DNA from: Flavobacteriaceae bacterium UBA3440
Lineage (GTDB): Bacteria > Bacteroidota > Bacteroidia > Flavobacteriales > Flavobacteriaceae
Reading direction: 5' to 3'
NCBI GenBank assembly: GCA_002378585.1
Contig: DFSJ01000013.1
Location: 7,104 to 16,176 of the forward strand
Length of the DNA stretch: 9,073 nucleotides
The translations under genes and the position numbers were made by a program. The notes below the pieces were generated by a model. That model made no database searches. It was given only the letters and a program-made list of their open reading frames with translations, and was not told the origin of the DNA. Of the stretch, positions 6,610 through 9,073 are shown one piece after another (the first letter of the stretch is position 1; every line of letters starts with the position of its first letter).

Positions 6610-7479
6610 ATGCAACATCCTGAAACGGAACTAATTCTTCACCCAACCCAGGGTGTTTACCACCTGCATTTAATGCCTGAAGAACTGGCAAATATCGTGA
6701 TTACAGTAGGTGATCCGGACCGAGTACCCCTAGTCTCTAAATACTTTGATCGAATTGAGGTGCGTAAACAACACAGAGAGTTTGTCACGCATACCGGATG
6801 GTTTCAAGGAAAGCGCATATCTGTGGTCTCCACTGGAATTGGTCCGGACAACATAGATATTGTGTTAAACGAGCTAGATGCCTTGGTGAACATAGACTTT
6901 ACTAACAAAACAAACATCAAGGACAGAAAATCCCTAAATATCATTCGCATAGGTACCTCTGGCTCATTACAACCGCATATTCCTGTGGACTCATTTGTGG
7001 TAGGAAAACACGCCCTAGGACTAGATAATATGATGGCATTTTACGACCAGAATAAAGCTTATGATGATCCCATGGCCCAAGCTTTACGGACTTCTCAGCT
7101 CTTGCCAAACGCTGTTGTTCCTTACGGAGTTTCCCCCAGCAAACAGTTGTTAAAACTATGGGATCCCCATACATGTATTTTGGCCAATACATTGACTAGC
7201 GTAGGTTTTTATGGCCCTCAAGGCAGAGTTTTAGGTACTTGGAGCGCACAAAAAAAGTTAATGGACGGATTAGTGTCTTTTAATTTTAATGGGCAAACTA
7301 TTGATCACATTGAAATGGAAACATCGGCAATTTATGGCTTGTCATCAGTTTTTGGTCATCAAGCAGTTTCTCTCAATGCCATTTTAGCCAATCGTTCTCA
7401 TCAAACATTTTCAAAGCACCCCGAAAAAACGATTAATAAATTGATCGAATGGGCTTTAGAGCATTTGTCTCAAGTATAG
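6610..7479 (+). CDS. Nucleoside phosphorylase (PNP/UDP family, uridine phosphorylase-like)
   Basis: Cytoplasmic enzyme of 289 residues that should split a ribonucleoside with phosphate into base and ribose-1-phosphate for salvage. The phosphate site is seen in VGDPDRV (33-39), the core strand-loop in RIGTSGSL (113-120), and the ribose-binding glutamates in IEMETSAIYGL (234-244, E235 and E237). VSTGIGPDN (73-81) is a second family signature. The order and spacing resemble uridine phosphorylases more than trimeric purine phosphorylases, but base specificity is uncertain. An insertion with many lysines and asparagines lies at about 94-110, as I recall from other Bacteroidota members. It starts 1 nt after the DUF1835 stop, and its stop lies 8 nt from the stop of the converging ung gene, leaving no room for a dedicated terminator hairpin between them. 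Confidence 0.9.
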   Translation: MQHPETELILHPTQGVYHLHLMPEELANIVITVGDPDRVPLVSKYFDRIEVRKQHREFVTHTGWFQGKRISVVSTGIGPDNIDIVLNELDALVNIDFTNKTNIKDRKSLNIIRIGTSGSLQPHIPVDSFVVGKHALGLDNMMAFYDQNKAYDDPMAQALRTSQLLPNAVVPYGVSPSKQLLKLWDPHTCILANTLTSVGFYGPQGRVLGTWSAQKKLMDGLVSFNFNGQTIDHIEMETSAIYGLSSVFGHQAVSLNAILANRSHQTFSKHPEKTINKLIEWALEHLSQV

Positions 7480-7487
7480 GTTTAATA

Positions 7488-8147
7488 TTATCCTACCCAG
7501 TTAATCGGGGTTTTCCCTTGACTGATTAAGTACTCATTGGCCAAAGTAAAGTGATTATTCCCAAACCAGTAGCCTCTGTTGGCGCTTAAAGGGGATGGAT
7601 GTCCTGACTTCAAGATCAAGTGATTTTTTCCGATAAGAGATGCCTTTTTATGGGCATGTCCTCCCCAAAGCATGAATACGATTCCCTGGGATTTTTCTGC
7701 GAGCTTGAGCAGCACTAAATCAGACCACGGTTTCCACAGAGACAGGTATGCTCCTGGGCTATTTTGGGGTACGCTCCAAGCGCTATTCATCAATAACACC
7801 CCTTGTTTGGCCCAATCACCTAAATGCCCATGTCTGGCTGTGGGTACGCGGTATTCAGCGCTTAATTCTTTAAATATATTAATCAGTGATGGGGGTATAG
7901 GTTGATCAGGGGCCACTGAAAAGGCATAACCATCAGCCTGTCCAGGACCATGGTAAGGATCCTGACCCAGCAAGACCACTTTTACCGTTGAAACAGGCGT
8001 TGATTTAAAGGCATTAAAAAGTTGATCTACCTGAGGAAGGTCTTGATTTAACTGATGTTTTTCTCTTTGAGCCGACCACCATTTTGTCCAGTTTTCCTGT
8101 GTCTTTTGGTCAAAAAGGAATTCTTTCCAATTGTCGGGTAGATCCAT
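7488..8147 (-). CDS. ung: Family-1 uracil-DNA glycosylase, divergent form
   Basis: Base-excision repair enzyme of 219 residues that removes uracil from DNA. The catalytic water-activating motif is intact as GQDPYHGPGQA (61-71, D63, Y65), the uracil-recognition asparagine is N121 in GVLLMN, and the minor-groove loop is HPSPLSANRG (183-192, H183). Length is normal for the family. The segment after N121, usually LTV...HxxxGWE in Ung proteins, reads SAWSVPQNSPGAYLSLW here, losing the usual histidine and GW; the loop also has N190 in place of the common histidine and YWFGNNHF for FFGCxHF. The main catalytic residues are kept, so activity is likely, but it is a divergent member or a paralogue. It is divergent from mutS2. 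A TTTG / TAATTTTA promoter is seen just upstream. Confidence 0.9.
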   Translation of the reverse strand: MDLPDNWKEFLFDQKTQENWTKWWSAQREKHQLNQDLPQVDQLFNAFKSTPVSTVKVVLLGQDPYHGPGQADGYAFSVAPDQPIPPSLINIFKELSAEYRVPTARHGHLGDWAKQGVLLMNSAWSVPQNSPGAYLSLWKPWSDLVLLKLAEKSQGIVFMLWGGHAHKKASLIGKNHLILKSGHPSPLSANRGYWFGNNHFTLANEYLISQGKTPINWVG

Positions 8148-8156
8148 ACAGAGTTG

Positions 8157-8164
8157 TATTTTTG
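8157..8164 (+). promoter_or_regulatory. -7 promoter box for mutS2
   Basis: TATTTTTG matches TAnnTTTG fully and lies 19 nt before the mutS2 ATG. A TTG at 8131-8133, inside the 5' end of ung, is 23 nt upstream and may serve as the -33 element. The expected start is near 8171, giving a very short leader. Confidence 0.5.
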
Positions 8165-8166
8165 GC

Positions 8167-8198
8167 TAAAATTAGTCCTTTAGATGTCCTGGAGCAAA
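8167..8198 (-). promoter_or_regulatory. Candidate promoter of ung
   Basis: On the minus strand, TTTG (8198-8195) is followed after 20 nt by TAATTTTA (8174-8167), one mismatch from TAnnTTTG, 19 nt before the ung start codon. The -33 element lies within the first codons of mutS2, and the -7 box is separated from the mutS2 -7 box by only 2 bp, so the two promoters would compete for RNA polymerase. Confidence 0.4.
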
Positions 8199-9073
8199 AT
8201 TCAGCTAAAAACCATTGAAGATTTAGAGTTCCCTACCGTTTTACAACAGGTATCAGAACGTTGCCATACGGACAAGGGTAGAGAACGCGCGTTATCTCTG
8301 CTCCCTTTTGTGGATAAAACAGAAGCGATCGTGGCCATGACGCAGACAGCGGAATACCTGGATAGTTTTTCCAACAACAATAAAATCCCTAACCACGGTT
8401 TTGAATCGATTGATCGAGAAGTTCAAATATTGGGTATTGATCAAATGGTACTGGATGCTCCTGGGTTTCACAGGATCGCACAGCTTTATGATACATGGTT
8501 TCAGCATCATGTCTTCTTCAAAAAGATGGGTAATTATTTTCCTTTATTATCCCAACTGAGCGCTACCCACCTACCCTGCCCTGAGTTACCTGAGCAAATT
8601 CAAAGTGTTTTCGATCGATTTGGGGAGATAAAGGATGACGCATCTCCCTCGTTGAGGATAATCCGTTTGGAAATGGGACTGTGCCGGGATAAACGCAACA
8701 AGAGTTTTTCTCAAGCGATCAGCCATGCAGTAGCTCAAGACTATCTCGATGAAATCCGAGAGTCCGTGGTAGACAATCGACGTGTATTGGCCGTTAAGGC
8801 AATGCATCGAAGAAAGATTAAAGGCAGTGCTTTAGGTATGTCCAAAACCGGGAGTATTGTGTTTATTGAACCCGAATCCTGTATGGTACATTCTCGAGCT
8901 CTTTCGATGCTAGAGATTGATGAACAAGAGGAAATACAACGGATTTTGGCGCAATTGACCGAACGTATTCGCAGGTTTGCTCCTGACCTAGTGAGGTACC
9001 AGTCATTTTTGGCCCATATGGATGTCGTCTGTGCCAAAGCGCGTTATGCTCAATTAATGGACGGTGTCATGCC
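8184..9073 (+). CDS. mutS2: MutS2-family DNA-binding ATPase/endonuclease, N-terminal part
   Basis: The frame is open from ATG 8184 to the right edge, giving about 296 residues, roughly the first 40% of a MutS2 protein (usually 700-800 residues). The N-terminus (SKIQLKTIEDLEFPTVLQQV) and the clamp/lever segment DNRRVLAVKAMHRRKIKGS...SKTGSIVFIEPE (about 195-235), followed by VCAKARYAQLM near the edge, are typical of the family. The Walker ATPase and C-terminal Smr nuclease domain would lie beyond the window, so their integrity cannot be judged. MutS2 does not act in mismatch repair; known roles are suppression of recombination and rescue of collided ribosomes. The ATG is preceded by a full -7 box. 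Several minus-strand open frames here are shadows. Confidence 0.92.
   Translation, partial: MSWSKIQLKTIEDLEFPTVLQQVSERCHTDKGRERALSLLPFVDKTEAIVAMTQTAEYLDSFSNNNKIPNHGFESIDREVQILGIDQMVLDAPGFHRIAQLYDTWFQHHVFFKKMGNYFPLLSQLSATHLPCPELPEQIQSVFDRFGEIKDDASPSLRIIRLEMGLCRDKRNKSFSQAISHAVAQDYLDEIRESVVDNRRVLAVKAMHRRKIKGSALGMSKTGSIVFIEPESCMVHSRALSMLEIDEQEEIQRILAQLTERIRRFAPDLVRYQSFLAHMDVVCAKARYAQLMDGVM

Noticed and set aside
6610..8147. A uracil-handling system linking the nucleoside phosphorylase with uracil-DNA glycosylase.
   Set aside because: The genes converge rather than share an operon, uridine specificity of the phosphorylase is not certain, and the two act on different pools (free nucleoside and DNA). 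Adjacency is probably chance.
8292..9037. Three minus-strand open frames of 72-98 codons (8292-8510, 8586-8807, 8741-9037).
   Set aside because: They lie wholly antisense to the mutS2 frame, which matches a known family throughout; none resembles a protein family or has a promoter.

Overview
The window looks like ordinary chromosomal DNA of a Bacteroidota bacterium, closest in style to Flavobacteriia, Saprospiria or Cytophagia. Four things point there: a fused alpha-beta 2-oxoacid dehydrogenase E1, a cold-shock-domain protein with a lysine-rich N-terminal extension, a stand-alone SUI1/eIF1-type factor, and several -7 promoter boxes of the Bacteroidota form TAnnTTTG rather than the E. coli form. 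There are no tRNA or rRNA genes, insertion sequences, CRISPR arrays, phage genes or recognisable defence genes.

Layout from left to right. (1) The 3' end of an unrecognised gene overlaps the start of an exported M14 zinc carboxypeptidase-like gene. (2) A cold-shock-domain protein follows, with its own -7 box, a leader inverted repeat and a good intrinsic terminator. (3) On the minus strand lies the large E1 alpha-beta fusion. It is divergent from (4), a plus-strand pair: an isopenicillin-N-synthase-like Fe(II)/2-oxoglutarate oxygenase whose stop overlaps the start of an eIF1-like translation factor. The E1/oxygenase spacer carries a perfect 7-3-7 palindrome and two -7-like boxes facing opposite ways. 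(5) A DUF1835-type protein of unknown function sits 1 nt before a nucleoside phosphorylase, clearly an operon. (6) A minus-strand family-1 uracil-DNA glycosylase converges on the phosphorylase with only 8 nt between stops. It is divergent from (7), the 5' part of mutS2, which runs off the right edge. The ung and mutS2 promoters appear to lie side by side in a 36-bp spacer.

Functionally the window mixes housekeeping roles: branched-chain or pyruvate oxidation, translation initiation, nucleoside salvage and DNA maintenance. I see no convincing new multi-gene system. The items most worth a second look are the operator-like palindrome between E1 and the oxygenase, the cold-shock leader inverted repeat, the divergent uracil-DNA glycosylase, and the uncharacterised DUF1835-nucleoside phosphorylase pair.
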